Counted from the stretch's first letter, positions 1 to 7,205 are shown. The stretch: DNA of 45,136 bases from Steroidobacteraceae bacterium (GCA_025458905.1 JALORN010000030.1:1-45136), one strand, 5' to 3'. Notes: generated by a model from the sequence alone, not told the origin. Translations and numbers: made by a program.

Positions 1-36
1 GTGCTTGAACTCCGGCGTGAAACTCCGCCTTCCCAT
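1..36 (-). CDS. IS3-family transposase OrfA, N-terminal 12 residues only
   Basis: Reading the minus strand from an ATG at 34-36 gives MGRRSFTPEFKH up to the window edge. The R-R-x-F-T-P-E-F-K pattern is typical of the N-terminus of IS3-family OrfA (the helix-turn-helix subunit that binds the element's ends). Twelve residues are too few for subgroup assignment. An overlapping ATG in another frame, at 56-58, gives no recognisable protein. Confidence 0.6.
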   Translation of the reverse strand, partial: MGRRSFTPEFKH

Positions 37-98
37 CCAACACCTCCGAGATCATCATCGCACCTAACCTCGGTGTCCGGAAAACCGGGGCAAGCCCA
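1..98 (-). mobile_element. End of a probable IS3-family insertion sequence (partial)
   Basis: On the minus strand, from about 98 downwards, the sequence changes from cassette coding into a segment beginning TGGGCTTGCCCCGG and continuing TTTTCCGGACACC. This resembles IS3-family terminal inverted repeats, which start with TG. A transposase OrfA start follows about 60 bases later. The other end lies outside the window, so neither the second inverted repeat nor the target-site duplication can be checked. The exact boundary is inferred from where the cassette protein stops resembling a normal cassette product. Confidence 0.6.
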
Positions 99-243
99 TA
101 GCGTCGATCTGCCATCTGGTTCCGCTGTCGCCGGAGACTAGCTGCTTACCCTCTACTCTTCCCAAGCCGAAGGTATGGGCTAGCTCATTGAGAATGTGCT
201 GCGCCGCTTGTTCGTACGTCAGCCAGGACGGTGCGCTACACAT
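64..243 (-). pseudogene. Third integron cassette gene, 3' end replaced by an insertion sequence
   Basis: The cassette begins right after the core site GTTAGAT, and an ATG at 241-243 opens a frame starting MCSAPSWLTYEQAAQHIL. An upstream in-frame ATG at 262-264 lies inside the attC site and is unlikely to be used. The first ~48 residues, including L-T-Y-E-Q and the later S-G-T-R-W-Q-I-D-A, recall a family of small unknown proteins I associate with integron cassettes. In those the W-x-I-D-A-K-G motif continues into a longer protein. Here the match ends at I-D-A (about position 100). The last 11 residues (from M-G-L-P-R-F) are read from what looks like an IS end and stop at 64-66. The native gene is therefore probably truncated. 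Function is unknown. Confidence 0.6.
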
Positions 244-246
244 GGG

Positions 247-330
247 ATCTAACACCGGGATCAACGGCCGGCTGCCGTCGTCTCGACTTGCACTTTATCC
301 CACCCGGACCGTTGCATCCTGACGTTAGGG
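247..330 (-). repeat. attC recombination site of cassette 2
   Basis: The 80-bp core (249-328) begins and ends with complementary CTAAC/GTTAG boxes. On the minus strand R'' is CCCTAAC (324-330) and R' is GTTAGAT (247-253), fitting GTTRRRY. The arms form an imperfect hairpin: minus-strand GGATGCAACGG faces CCGTTGATCC, leaving one unpaired G, the kind of extrahelical base that lets IntI choose the bottom strand. An inner stem with GTCG/CGAC arms caps it. The site lies immediately downstream of the cassette 2 stop codon, whose TAA is part of R''. It matches the second attC at 77 of 80 bases. Confidence 0.88.
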
Positions 331-768
331 CAATCTGAACGCAGCGTCGACTCGCGTAGCCTTGAACTTCGCACCGGTCTTAATGTGCAGGAGCTCCACA
401 GTGTTGTTGTCCAGCATCAGAACCTTGTAGTCGTCGCGAATGTTGAGACCCGTAGCATCAAACGAGCCGTCGGTCATGCGGGTCGTTATCGTCGTGTAGC
501 GATTCCCGGCGCGAGTCCACCTGCCCTCCTCAGCTTGCACACCTTGCCCGCCGCCAGCGGTCATTCCCTGGATCGTGAACACAAAGCCGCCATCGGAACG
601 CCGTTCTAGTAGCGTCTCGGGGGTTGTACCGAACAGAGGCTGGTAATCGCGCGCGTGCCAGTACCCAACGAGCGGGTCGTCCGGTGATGGAGCAGCGATG
701 GGCCTGGCAGCGCAGCCCGCAATGACCGCGATCGCGAGAATCAAGAGCGTTTGAAGCTTCGCTGACAT
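325..768 (-). CDS. Cassette 2: small predicted lipoprotein of unknown function
   Basis: A 147-aa protein. Its N-terminus (MSAKLQTLLILAIAVIAGC) is a lipoprotein signal with lipobox I-A-G-C and acceptor C19, so it should be anchored in a membrane facing the periplasm. The mature part has a predicted beta-rich pattern with G-Y-W, G-R-W-T-R and T-R-M-T-D-G segments, like small lipocalin-type or similar beta-barrel lipoproteins. No family can be named with confidence. The ATG lies about 17 bases inside the cassette core site at 779-785, and the TAA stop forms part of the attC R'' box, so gene and attC make one compact cassette. Expression would come from a promoter in the integron platform or from the preceding cassette. 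Confidence 0.8.
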   Translation of the reverse strand: MSAKLQTLLILAIAVIAGCAARPIAAPSPDDPLVGYWHARDYQPLFGTTPETLLERRSDGGFVFTIQGMTAGGGQGVQAEEGRWTRAGNRYTTITTRMTDGSFDATGLNIRDDYKVLMLDNNTVELLHIKTGAKFKATRVDAAFRLP

Positions 769-778
769 ACGAAGATTG

Positions 779-862
779 CCCTAACACCGGGATCAACGGC
801 CGGCTGCAGTCGTTTCGACTTGCACTTTATCCCGCCCGGACCGTTGCATCCTGACGTTAGAC
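779..862 (-). repeat. attC recombination site of cassette 1
   Basis: This is the second copy of the 80-bp palindrome (core 781-860). On the minus strand R'' is GTCTAAC (856-862), which fits RYYYAAC exactly, and R' is GTTAGGG (779-785), which deviates from GTTRRRY only in the last base. The outer stem again carries one extra G in the left arm. The inner hairpin TGCAAGTCG-AAA-CGACTGCA has one bulged A. Its three differences from the other attC are two in the terminal hairpin region and one in the central unpaired region, as expected if folding is what is conserved. Confidence 0.88.
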
Positions 863-1210
863 GACACACGCGCCCCCGTCGATGACAAAGTCTTCGTATG
901 GACCCTCGGCGGTCCGAAATTCAAGGGTACCTGCGTCCGTGAAGAGGATGTCAAATCGGTCGTCCGCGACTTTGTGCCATGCCTTCACCTTGGCACCTAG
1001 GAACGGAAGCAGGGCGTTCAGGTCGCCCCAGTCATCGCGGCTGAGTACATTGACGGAGGTTCCGCCGCTCGTCGCAGTGACGTCGCCTTCACAACAGATG
1101 CTGTGCCCGCCTTCGAAGATGAGCGTGAACTGCCAGCGCCCTACCTGCGCTTGAAGTAGCTCAGCGCCTACGAATGGCGAGAGGTCGAATTGGTCGGGCA
1201 GCAGGTGCAT
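857..1210 (-). CDS. Cassette 1: hypothetical cytoplasmic protein
   Basis: This is the first gene of the array, 117 aa, starting at ATG 1208-1210 only eight bases after the core site GTTAGAC. There is no signal peptide or membrane segment. It is acidic and predicted mainly beta, with motifs Q-V-G-R-W-Q-F-T-L-I-F near the start and L-E-F-R-T-A-E-G-P-Y-E near the end. This pattern recalls small integron-associated proteins of the DUF6188 type, but I cannot confirm that. The TAA stop overlaps the attC R'' box. Being first in the array, it should be the best expressed cassette. Function is unknown. Confidence 0.75.
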   Translation of the reverse strand: MHLLPDQFDLSPFVGAELLQAQVGRWQFTLIFEGGHSICCEGDVTATSGGTSVNVLSRDDWGDLNALLPFLGAKVKAWHKVADDRFDILFTDAGTLEFRTAEGPYEDFVIDGGACVV

Positions 1211-1217
1211 CAGTGTC

Positions 1218-1361
1218 GTCTAACAATTTATTCGGCGGTTTCGGGATATACGCATATCTGGACGAATGTGTCGCATAGATCCGTAGTCGGCGTCCTCCCC
1301 TCATGATTTGCTGGCGGGATCCACGCCGTCAACCGACCGGCGCGCGTCATGGATCTGCGTC
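1218..1361. other. attI region with the attI/cassette 1 junction
   Basis: The 7-base core GTTAGAC (minus strand, 1218-1224) marks the point where cassette 1 joins the platform. Between it and the intI ATG at 1362 there is no convincing gene. A short inverted repeat, GATAT-ACGC-ATATC, lies at 1245-1258, but I cannot say whether it is an integrase direct-binding site. The cassette promoter and the intI promoter should lie here or in the 5' part of intI. No strong -35/-10 pair and no LexA box (CTGT-N8-ACAG) was found. Confidence 0.65.
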
Positions 1362-2390
1362 ATGCCGCAATTCTCCCGTCCCCTGCTGTCCGATGTGGTC
1401 CGCAAGCAACTGCGTCTTCGTCACTACAGCCTGCGCACCGAGAGCGCGTATCTGTCCTGGATCCGCCGGTTCGTGCGCTTCCACGGGCGTCGGCATCCCC
1501 GGCGCATGGGCGCGCGGGAGGTCGCGGAGTTCCTGTCCTGGCTCGCGACCGAGGGCAAGGTCTCGGCCTCGACGCAGAACCAGGCCTTGCAGGCGCTGCT
1601 GTTCCTCTATCGACACGTGCTCGGGATGGAGCTGCCGCAGCTCGAGGGGGTCGTGCGGGCCCGGCGCCCGCGTCGGATGCCGGTGGTGCTGACGCGGGAC
1701 GAGGTGCTGCGGGTCTATGCGCAGATGGCCGGGGCCGGGCAGTTGATCCTCGGGGTGCTGTACGGCGGCCTGCGTCTGTCGGAGGCGCTGGACCTGCGGG
1801 TCAAGGACGTGGATTTCGAGCGCCGGCAGATCCTCGTGCGGGGTGGCAAGGGCGACCGTGACCGGGTGACGCTGTTGCCCGACCGGATGGTCGGTCCGTT
1901 GCGGCGGCACCTTGAGGCACTGCGGGCCTGGTACGAGGCGGAGCGTCGGGCGGCGGCGCCGGGTGTGGCGTTGCCGGTCGGTGTCCGGCTGTCGAACCCG
2001 CAGGCCTCGACGCGCTGGGAGTGGCAGTTCCTGTTCCCGGCGCGCTCCATTTGCCGCGACCCGCGGGACGGCAGCTGGGTGCGCTGGCACGTGCACCCAC
2101 GTTCCATCCAGCGGCAGGTGCAGTCGGCGGCGCAGCGGGCGGGCATCGCCAAGCCGGTCGGGCCGCATACGTTCCGGCATTGCTTCGCGACCCACCTGCT
2201 GGAGGCGGGGTGCGACATTCGTTCGGTGCAGCAATTGCTGGGGCACGCGGACGTGTCGACGACGATGGTCTACACGCATGCCCGCACGGGCGGCGCCGGT
2301 GCGCCACGCAGCCCCATGGATGCGCCCGTTGCGTCGGGAGACGCGGCACCCGGCGGAAACGCGGCACCGGGCGGGGATGCCGCGCCGTGA
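1362..2390 (+). CDS. intI: Integron integrase (IntI family tyrosine recombinase)
   Basis: A 342-aa site-specific recombinase that would insert and excise gene cassettes at attI and attC. The N-terminal SAM-like DNA-binding domain contains H-Y-S-L-R-T-E-S-A-Y (about residues 21-30). The catalytic domain has R138 (G-G-L-R-L-S), K163, H269 and R272 in H-T-F-R-H, H295 in L-L-G-H, and the nucleophile Y304 (M-V-Y-T-H). Residues about 186-240 are the extra segment found only in integron integrases, here with A-W-Y-E-A-E and W-E-W-Q-F-L-F-P. It separates IntI from XerC/D and is needed to bind folded attC. I chose ATG 1362 because the homologous region begins there. A TTG-initiated extension from 1308 adds unrelated residues. 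The tail after R-S-P-M-D is low-complexity (A-P-G-G repeats) and not a family feature. Nothing looks inactivated. Confidence 0.95.
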   Translation: MPQFSRPLLSDVVRKQLRLRHYSLRTESAYLSWIRRFVRFHGRRHPRRMGAREVAEFLSWLATEGKVSASTQNQALQALLFLYRHVLGMELPQLEGVVRARRPRRMPVVLTRDEVLRVYAQMAGAGQLILGVLYGGLRLSEALDLRVKDVDFERRQILVRGGKGDRDRVTLLPDRMVGPLRRHLEALRAWYEAERRAAAPGVALPVGVRLSNPQASTRWEWQFLFPARSICRDPRDGSWVRWHVHPRSIQRQVQSAAQRAGIAKPVGPHTFRHCFATHLLEAGCDIRSVQQLLGHADVSTTMVYTHARTGGAGAPRSPMDAPVASGDAAPGGNAAPGGDAAP

Positions 2391-2462
2391 GCGAGTGCGG
2401 GACGGCCGAGCCACCGGGACCGGGCGGGCGCGCGGGCCCGCGCGCCGGCGCGCACCGGCAGC

Positions 2463-2747
2463 TTGAGTCCGGAGGCGGTCTCCGGGCGGCTGCAGGGCGG
2501 CGAGGATCGCGCGGACGAAGCGGTGGCGGTCCGTCTCGATCGCCTCGACCGCGTCGCCCTGGCGGGCGCCGCGCTCGACGAGTTCGCGCGCGTCGACGCC
2601 CTTGCGGGCCAGGGCATCCTCGAGCAGGAGATGCCGGTCGCGCAGCATCCACCGTTCCTTGGCGAGCATCGGCGCGAGGCGCGCCACGGGGTCGCTGCGC
2701 AGCGCGGTATCGTTCGGCGTCGGCGGCTTTCCCCACTCCGCGCCGTA
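2463..2747 (-). pseudogene. Coding-like remnant between intI and the amidase
   Basis: This 400-base gap between intI and the amidase holds a minus-strand frame with strong G/C third positions and a normal-looking helical, charged protein (Y-G-A-E-W-G-K..., K-E-R-W-M-L-R-D-R-H, D-R-H-R-F-V-R-A-I). The only plausible start is a GTG at 2685-2687, yet coding character extends upstream of it. Beyond about 2463 the frame has no nearby stop and runs on, without coding quality, through the antisense of intI. It lies in the same frame as the amidase, just after that gene's TGA. It looks like a fragment of a gene whose ends were lost, perhaps when the integron arrived. I do not recognise a family. Confidence 0.4.
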
Positions 2748-2792
2748 GCCTGCGCGCGGACGAGGCGGCCGCGCCAGGGCCCTGCAGCCGCC

Positions 2793-4556
2793 TCAGTCGA
2801 TCGGCGGTGGACGGCGCCGCAGCGTCGCCTGCTCGAACGCGTACGCGAGGGCGACCAGCCGCGGCTCGCTGCAGGCACGCCCTCCGAAGGTGATGCCGAG
2901 CGGCGCGGGCTGCGGCACGAAGCCGGGTGGGAACCCCGCGCCGTTCGCCACCCGGCCGAAAGGCACGGTCACGGAGGGGTAGCCGGGCTTGGCGAGGAAG
3001 CCGTTGCCGCGCGAGCCGACGAACAGCAGCGCATCCAGGCGGTGGCGCCGCATGATCGCCTCGACGCCCTCGGCGCCGACCAGCCGCAGTTCGCGCGCGC
3101 GGTCGGCCTCGTAGCGGGCGCGGTCGGTCGCGGACGCGAGGTCCTGTTCGTCGGAGATGTCCATCGAGGTCTGGCCGTACTTGAGCGTGCCGGCGCTGGC
3201 GTGCGCGAGGTTCCACTCCCGCAGCTCGGTCAGCGAGCGTACCGGCGCGGCCTCGCCGAGGCTCGCGAGCCAGGCCGTGAAGTCGCGCTTGAAGCCGTAC
3301 TTCAGCACCACCGAGCAGTCGGCATCGTGGCCCTTGCGGCCGTTGTTCTGCGAGCAGGAGGGCTTGAGGATCGCATTGTCGGCCGCGACCTTCGCGAGCA
3401 CGCTCGGCGGATCCGCCGCGTCGATCACCGTGGCGCCCTGCGCGCGCAGCACCGCGATCGCCTCGGCGAGCAGCGCCTTCTGGTCCGCCGGGATCCCGCC
3501 CGACGGCTGCGACTCGCCGGGCAGCCGCACGTCGTCGACGAACCAGGCGCGCGGCACGCCGATCCGCGCACCCCGCAGCGCGCCGCGGTCGAGGAAACGC
3601 GTGTAGTCGTTGCCGGGCGGGCGCTCGCAACGCGAGGTCGCGGGGTCCGCCGGGTCGGGCGTCGCGCCCTCGAGCACGCCGAGCAGCAGCGCGGCGTCGC
3701 CGACGGTGCGGGTCATCGGCCCGGCGGTGTCCTGGTCGAGCGTCACCGGCACGATGCCGTGGCGGCTGATGCGCCCGACCGTCGGCTTGATCGCCACGAG
3801 CATCGCCGCCGAGGCCGGGCCGACGATCGACACCGTGGTCTCGGTGCCGACGTTGGCCGCCCAGAGGCTCGCCGCGGTGCCGGCGCCCGAGGAGGAACTG
3901 CCGGTCGCGAGCACCGGCCGGCCATCGTCGAGCCCGGGCCGTGGGTCGCGCCGCGGGTCGTAGGGGTTGAAGGCGTAGCCGCCGAGCGACGAATAGTTGT
4001 TCGGCATGCCGATGACCATCCAGTTGGCCATCTCGGTCAGCACCGTCTTGGCGAGGATGATCGCGCCGGCCTCGCGCAGGTGGCGCGTCAGCGTCGCCTC
4101 GTAGGGCGGCACGAAGCCGGCGAAGCGCAGCGTGCCGGCGGTGGTCGGCATGTCGGTGGTGTGGATGTTGTCCTTGAGCGCGACCGGGATGCCGTGCAGC
4201 GGGCCGCGGAGCCGGCCTGCGGCGCGCTCGCGATCGAGTGCCTCGGCCTGTTCGAGCGCCCGTGCGTTGACCGCCAGCGTGGCGTTCAGCGTGTTCTCGT
4301 GGATCGCGATCCGGGCGAGGTAGCGGGCGACGAGTTCGCGCGAGGTGACGCGGCCTTCCTGCAGCGCCCGCTGCAGGTCGGCGATGCTCGCCTCGACGAT
4401 CGTGAAGCCGGCCGCGTCGGTGATCTCGATGTCGCCCCGCAAGGTGCAGGACTGGCTGCACCAGGCATCCATCGTCCTGGCGAGTTCGTCCGCGGGCGCG
4501 ACCGCGGGCGCCAGCGCGAGCGCCCATGCCGGCAGCCATGCCGCGACCCGTCGCAT
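2793..4556 (-). CDS. Exported amidase (amidase signature family)
   Basis: A 587-aa enzyme expected to hydrolyse a C-N amide bond. The substrate cannot be inferred. Residues 1-22 form a signal peptide (M-R-R-V-A-A-W then hydrophobic, ending A-P-A). The catalytic lysine is K128 in A-L-K-D-N-I-H-T, the Gly/Ser-rich segment is G-S-S-S-S-G-A-G (219-226) supplying the cis-serine, and the nucleophile is S243 in G-T-E-T-T-V-S-I-V-G-P. The usual S-I-R-x-P arginine is replaced by valine, as in some members. Related exported amidases share the Q-N-N-G-R-K-G and late F-G-G-R-A-C-S-E-P segments. I chose ATG 4554-4556 because it opens the signal peptide. The open frame extends further upstream without coding quality. 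It is divergent from the next gene, with 235 bases between them. Confidence 0.88.
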   Translation of the reverse strand: MRRVAAWLPAWALALAPAVAPADELARTMDAWCSQSCTLRGDIEITDAAGFTIVEASIADLQRALQEGRVTSRELVARYLARIAIHENTLNATLAVNARALEQAEALDRERAAGRLRGPLHGIPVALKDNIHTTDMPTTAGTLRFAGFVPPYEATLTRHLREAGAIILAKTVLTEMANWMVIGMPNNYSSLGGYAFNPYDPRRDPRPGLDDGRPVLATGSSSSGAGTAASLWAANVGTETTVSIVGPASAAMLVAIKPTVGRISRHGIVPVTLDQDTAGPMTRTVGDAALLLGVLEGATPDPADPATSRCERPPGNDYTRFLDRGALRGARIGVPRAWFVDDVRLPGESQPSGGIPADQKALLAEAIAVLRAQGATVIDAADPPSVLAKVAADNAILKPSCSQNNGRKGHDADCSVVLKYGFKRDFTAWLASLGEAAPVRSLTELREWNLAHASAGTLKYGQTSMDISDEQDLASATDRARYEADRARELRLVGAEGVEAIMRRHRLDALLFVGSRGNGFLAKPGYPSVTVPFGRVANGAGFPPGFVPQPAPLGITFGGRACSEPRLVALAYAFEQATLRRRPPPID

Positions 4557-4791
4557 CCCCAACGCAACCCCCGCGGAATCTCGTCTCGCCCGGGGGCAGT
4601 CTGCGGGAGCGCCCTCCGCAGCCGCAAGGACGCGACCCGCCCCCCTCGCGCGGGCGAGAGCCGGCGCGGTACCGGGATCGGGTCCTCTACGTTCACCACG
4701 TGGATTGCCGGACGGCGCTGACCGGCCTGGCCCCTCGCACGACGACAGCCGGGCGCGGTATAAGGACTTTCCACCGCAGGGAGACAGGGAC

Positions 4792-5496
4792 ATGTCCGCG
4801 CAACCTTCCGACGTTTCGCCGAAGTCGAGCCTCAAGGGCAAGGTCATCTCCTGGGCCATGAAGAAGATGATGGCCAGCGCGGGTGGTCCGGGCGGTGGCG
4901 GCGGCCCGCCGCCGTGGGTCAAGGCGATGATGGCCGGCGGCGGCGCGCCCAAGAGCATGGCCGAGATGCTCAAGACCTCGAGCGGCTTCGAGGGTCGCGA
5001 GAAGCTGCTCGGCGACGCGGTCGCGATGGCGATCCGCACGCTGAAGGACGCGCAGCCCTACCAGCACGAGCTCAACGACGCGCTGGTCAAGATGCACCTC
5101 AACTCGGTGCAGTTCGCCAAGGACAACGGGCTCGTACAGGACTACGTCGCGCACGACGTGGCGACCATGCAGCCGATGCTGCAGCGCCTGAAGGGCATGA
5201 TCGAGAAGACCGGCGAGAAGGAGATCGCGCTTTCCGGCATCTTCGACCGCACCACCTGCCTCTACCAGCTCTGCCTCGACCTCGAGAGCACTCCCGGCGT
5301 GCGCCGCTTCACCTTTCCGTTCACGACCGTGCTCGACATCTCGCGCCGCATCGGCCAGTTCGACCTGACCGACCGGGACATGCACGAGATGTGGCTCAAG
5401 CCGCGCCTGCTCGGCTACGCGGCGGTGCTCGGCGTGAAGATCGACGTGTCGGACATCGGGCCCGACAACAAGGTCACGGTCCGGCTGGTCGAGTAG
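4792..5496 (+). CDS. Hypothetical protein, 234 aa
   Basis: The ATG is preceded by GGGAGACAGGG, a usable ribosome binding site. The N-terminal ~55 residues are unusual: rich in lysine and methionine (A-M-K-K-M-M-A), then a glycine/proline stretch (G-G-P-G-G-G-G-G-P-P-P). From about residue 60 the protein is helical and well mixed, with L-C-L-D-L-E and P-F-T-T-V-L-D-I-S segments. There is no signal peptide. I do not recognise the family. It precedes the Rieske oxygenase by 148 bases on the same strand, so it may belong to the same functional group, but the gap suggests a separate promoter. Confidence 0.75.
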   Translation: MSAQPSDVSPKSSLKGKVISWAMKKMMASAGGPGGGGGPPPWVKAMMAGGGAPKSMAEMLKTSSGFEGREKLLGDAVAMAIRTLKDAQPYQHELNDALVKMHLNSVQFAKDNGLVQDYVAHDVATMQPMLQRLKGMIEKTGEKEIALSGIFDRTTCLYQLCLDLESTPGVRRFTFPFTTVLDISRRIGQFDLTDRDMHEMWLKPRLLGYAAVLGVKIDVSDIGPDNKVTVRLVE

Positions 5497-5644
5497 CCGA
5501 CGACCCCCGGCGGCGGCCTGCGCCCGCCGCTGTCCACGGTGCAAACATCGGCCCCGCGCGTCGCGCGGGGTACGTATTTCTGCGCAGGACGCTTGCGCGA
5601 GCCGGTTGATACGGTCGTTTCATTCCCGGAGTGGAGTGGCGCGC

Positions 5645-6820
5645 ATGTACATCAACTTCTGGTATCCGATGATCCGCAGCGAGGACCTGAGCCCCGGCAA
5701 GCCGGAGAAGGTCAAGGTGCTCGGCCTCAACTTCGCGGTGTTCCGCAAGGCCTCGGGCGAGCCGGTGGTGCTCAGCGACACCTGTGTGCACCGCGGCGGC
5801 TCGCTGGCCGGTCCCTGGGAGCTGGGACAGCAGCCGCGCATCGTCAAGGACTGCGTGGTCTGCCCCTACCACGGCTGGGAGTTCTCGGCCGACGGCAGCT
5901 GCGTCAGCATCCCCTCGATCGGCTACGGCACCAGGCCGCCGAGCCGCGCCAAGGTCGATGCGTACCCGACGGTCGAGAAGTACGGCATCGTGTTCGCCTT
6001 CCTCGGCGACCTGCCGGAGAGCGAGCGGCCGCCGATGCTGGAGATCCCCGAGTGGGACCAGCCGGGCTGGCGCGCCAACACGGTGATCACGCTCGAGCTC
6101 AACTACTACTACGAGCGCTCGATCGAGAACGGCCTGGACCCCGCGCACAACGAATTCGTGCACCCGACGCACGGCTACAAGGGCATCAACCGCGAGACCT
6201 ACAAGGTGCGCGACTACGAGGTGCGCGACTACGACCAGGGCTGGGGCATGTGGTTCCTGCACCGCTTCGACGCGCCGGGCCTCTCGGACAAGACCTGGGA
6301 CGAGGCGCAGACGCGCGCGGGGGGCCTGTTCGCCGGCAGCGGCACGCACGGGCCGACCGCGATGATCACCGAGATCAACGTCGGCGACGGCCAGACCTTC
6401 AAGCAGTACTTCATCGAGCAGCCGATCGACGACGCCCATACGCGGGTGTTCTTCGTCAACATGCGCAACTTCATGCTCGACCCGAAGCACGACGGGCCGA
6501 TCCACGCGCGCAACAAGGTGATCGCGCAGCAGGACATCGAGATCCTCGACAACGTGTACCCGCGGCGCACGCCGATCAGCAACACCAAGGAAGTGCTGAT
6601 GCCGGCCGACAGGGCGGTGGTCGCCTACCGCCAGTGGCTGGCGAAGTTCGACGACCTGGGCTGGCGCATCGACTGGGACGAGTTCCAGCGGCGCAACAAC
6701 AAGACCACGGCGTTCGCGATCCCCTCGCCCCGCCGGCGCGAGGAGGGCAACTGGGTCATCGAGCCGGTGCCGCTGGTCAAGAGCCGCGAGGCGCGCAAGG
6801 ACGCGCAGGCGGCGGGCTGA
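5645..6820 (+). CDS. Rieske [2Fe-2S] ring-hydroxylating oxygenase, terminal (alpha) subunit
   Basis: A 391-aa non-heme iron oxygenase that would insert oxygen into an aromatic, steroid-like or other hydrophobic substrate using electrons from a separate reductase. The Rieske cluster ligands are C47 and H49 (C-V-H-R-G) and C73 and H76 (C-P-Y-H-G-W). The mononuclear iron site is in N-G-L-D-P-A-H-N-E-F-V-H, with H168 and H173 as ligands and D165 as the bridging aspartate. Length and arrangement fit the single-component alpha type (VanA/KshA-like) rather than large two-subunit dioxygenases. I chose ATG 5645, preceded by GGAGTGGAG, over an upstream in-frame ATG at 5606. No ferredoxin or reductase gene occurs in the window. 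It begins a closely spaced gene set with the next four genes. Confidence 0.93.
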   Translation: MYINFWYPMIRSEDLSPGKPEKVKVLGLNFAVFRKASGEPVVLSDTCVHRGGSLAGPWELGQQPRIVKDCVVCPYHGWEFSADGSCVSIPSIGYGTRPPSRAKVDAYPTVEKYGIVFAFLGDLPESERPPMLEIPEWDQPGWRANTVITLELNYYYERSIENGLDPAHNEFVHPTHGYKGINRETYKVRDYEVRDYDQGWGMWFLHRFDAPGLSDKTWDEAQTRAGGLFAGSGTHGPTAMITEINVGDGQTFKQYFIEQPIDDAHTRVFFVNMRNFMLDPKHDGPIHARNKVIAQQDIEILDNVYPRRTPISNTKEVLMPADRAVVAYRQWLAKFDDLGWRIDWDEFQRRNNKTTAFAIPSPRRREEGNWVIEPVPLVKSREARKDAQAAG

Positions 6821-6832
6821 GGAGGGCGCAGC

Positions 6833-7135
6833 ATGGCTTCGATCGACGGCACCTGGGACTGCGTCAGCAGCACCCCGATGGGCGAGCAGAAGTCGGTGAT
6901 GACCCTGAAGTGCGAGGGCGAGGCGGTCAGCGGCACCTCGACGACCGACCTCGAGACCATCGAGATCACCGACGGGCACTTCGACGGCCGCACCTTCAGC
7001 TGGAAGATGAAGATCACCGAGCCATTCCGCATGAGCATGAAGGGCGAGGTCGTCGTCGACGGCGACGGGTTCGCCGGTGCGGTCTCGGCGATGATGATGT
7101 CCTCGGACATGAAGGGCACGCGGCGCAGCGCCTGA
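6833..7135 (+). CDS. Small conserved-looking protein downstream of the Rieske oxygenase
   Basis: A 100-aa protein starting 12 bases after the oxygenase stop, with GGAGGG before its ATG, so the two are almost certainly cotranscribed. It begins M-A-S-I-D-G-T-W-D-C and has alternating short beta-like segments (T-T-D-L-E-T-I-E-I-T-D-G, F-D-G-R-T-F-S-W-K-M). This suggests a small beta-barrel or lipocalin-like fold. A run of methionines (A-M-M-M-S-S-D-M) lies near the C-terminus. There is no signal peptide. A role as a substrate- or product-binding partner of the oxygenase is only a guess from position. Confidence 0.75.
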   Translation: MASIDGTWDCVSSTPMGEQKSVMTLKCEGEAVSGTSTTDLETIEITDGHFDGRTFSWKMKITEPFRMSMKGEVVVDGDGFAGAVSAMMMSSDMKGTRRSA

Positions 7136-7205
7136 GGCCTGCCCGCCGGCCGGGCCGCCGTGTTAGCTTCCCCGCACGCCGTGACGGCGTGGGGAGGACC
7201 GGGGC

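Larger units (their letters stand above)
99..2390. mobile_element. Chromosomal integron (integrase, attI junction, cassette array)
   Basis: An IntI-type tyrosine recombinase gene on the plus strand is divergent from a row of small minus-strand genes. Two of these genes are followed by near-identical 80-bp imperfect palindromes with attC architecture. This is the classical integron layout: intI, then attI, then cassettes with genes reading away from intI. The cassette part (99-1224) is visibly more AT-rich than the rest of the window, whereas intI has the host's GC-rich codon use. That fits a long-resident integrase with recently captured cassettes. The left end is interrupted by a probable IS and the window edge, so the array length is unknown. 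There is no resistance gene and no sulI/qacE-type 3' segment, so this is not a clinical class 1 integron. Confidence 0.9.

Noticed and set aside
1304..1332. TTGACG (minus strand) 17 bases from AAATCA as a possible cassette promoter
   Set aside because: The -10 matches the consensus at only one of six positions, so the call would rest on the -35 alone.
1347..2687. A long minus-strand frame running through the antisense of intI
   Set aside because: Only the first part (2463-2747) has coding quality; the rest is arginine/proline-rich antisense of a clear IntI gene.
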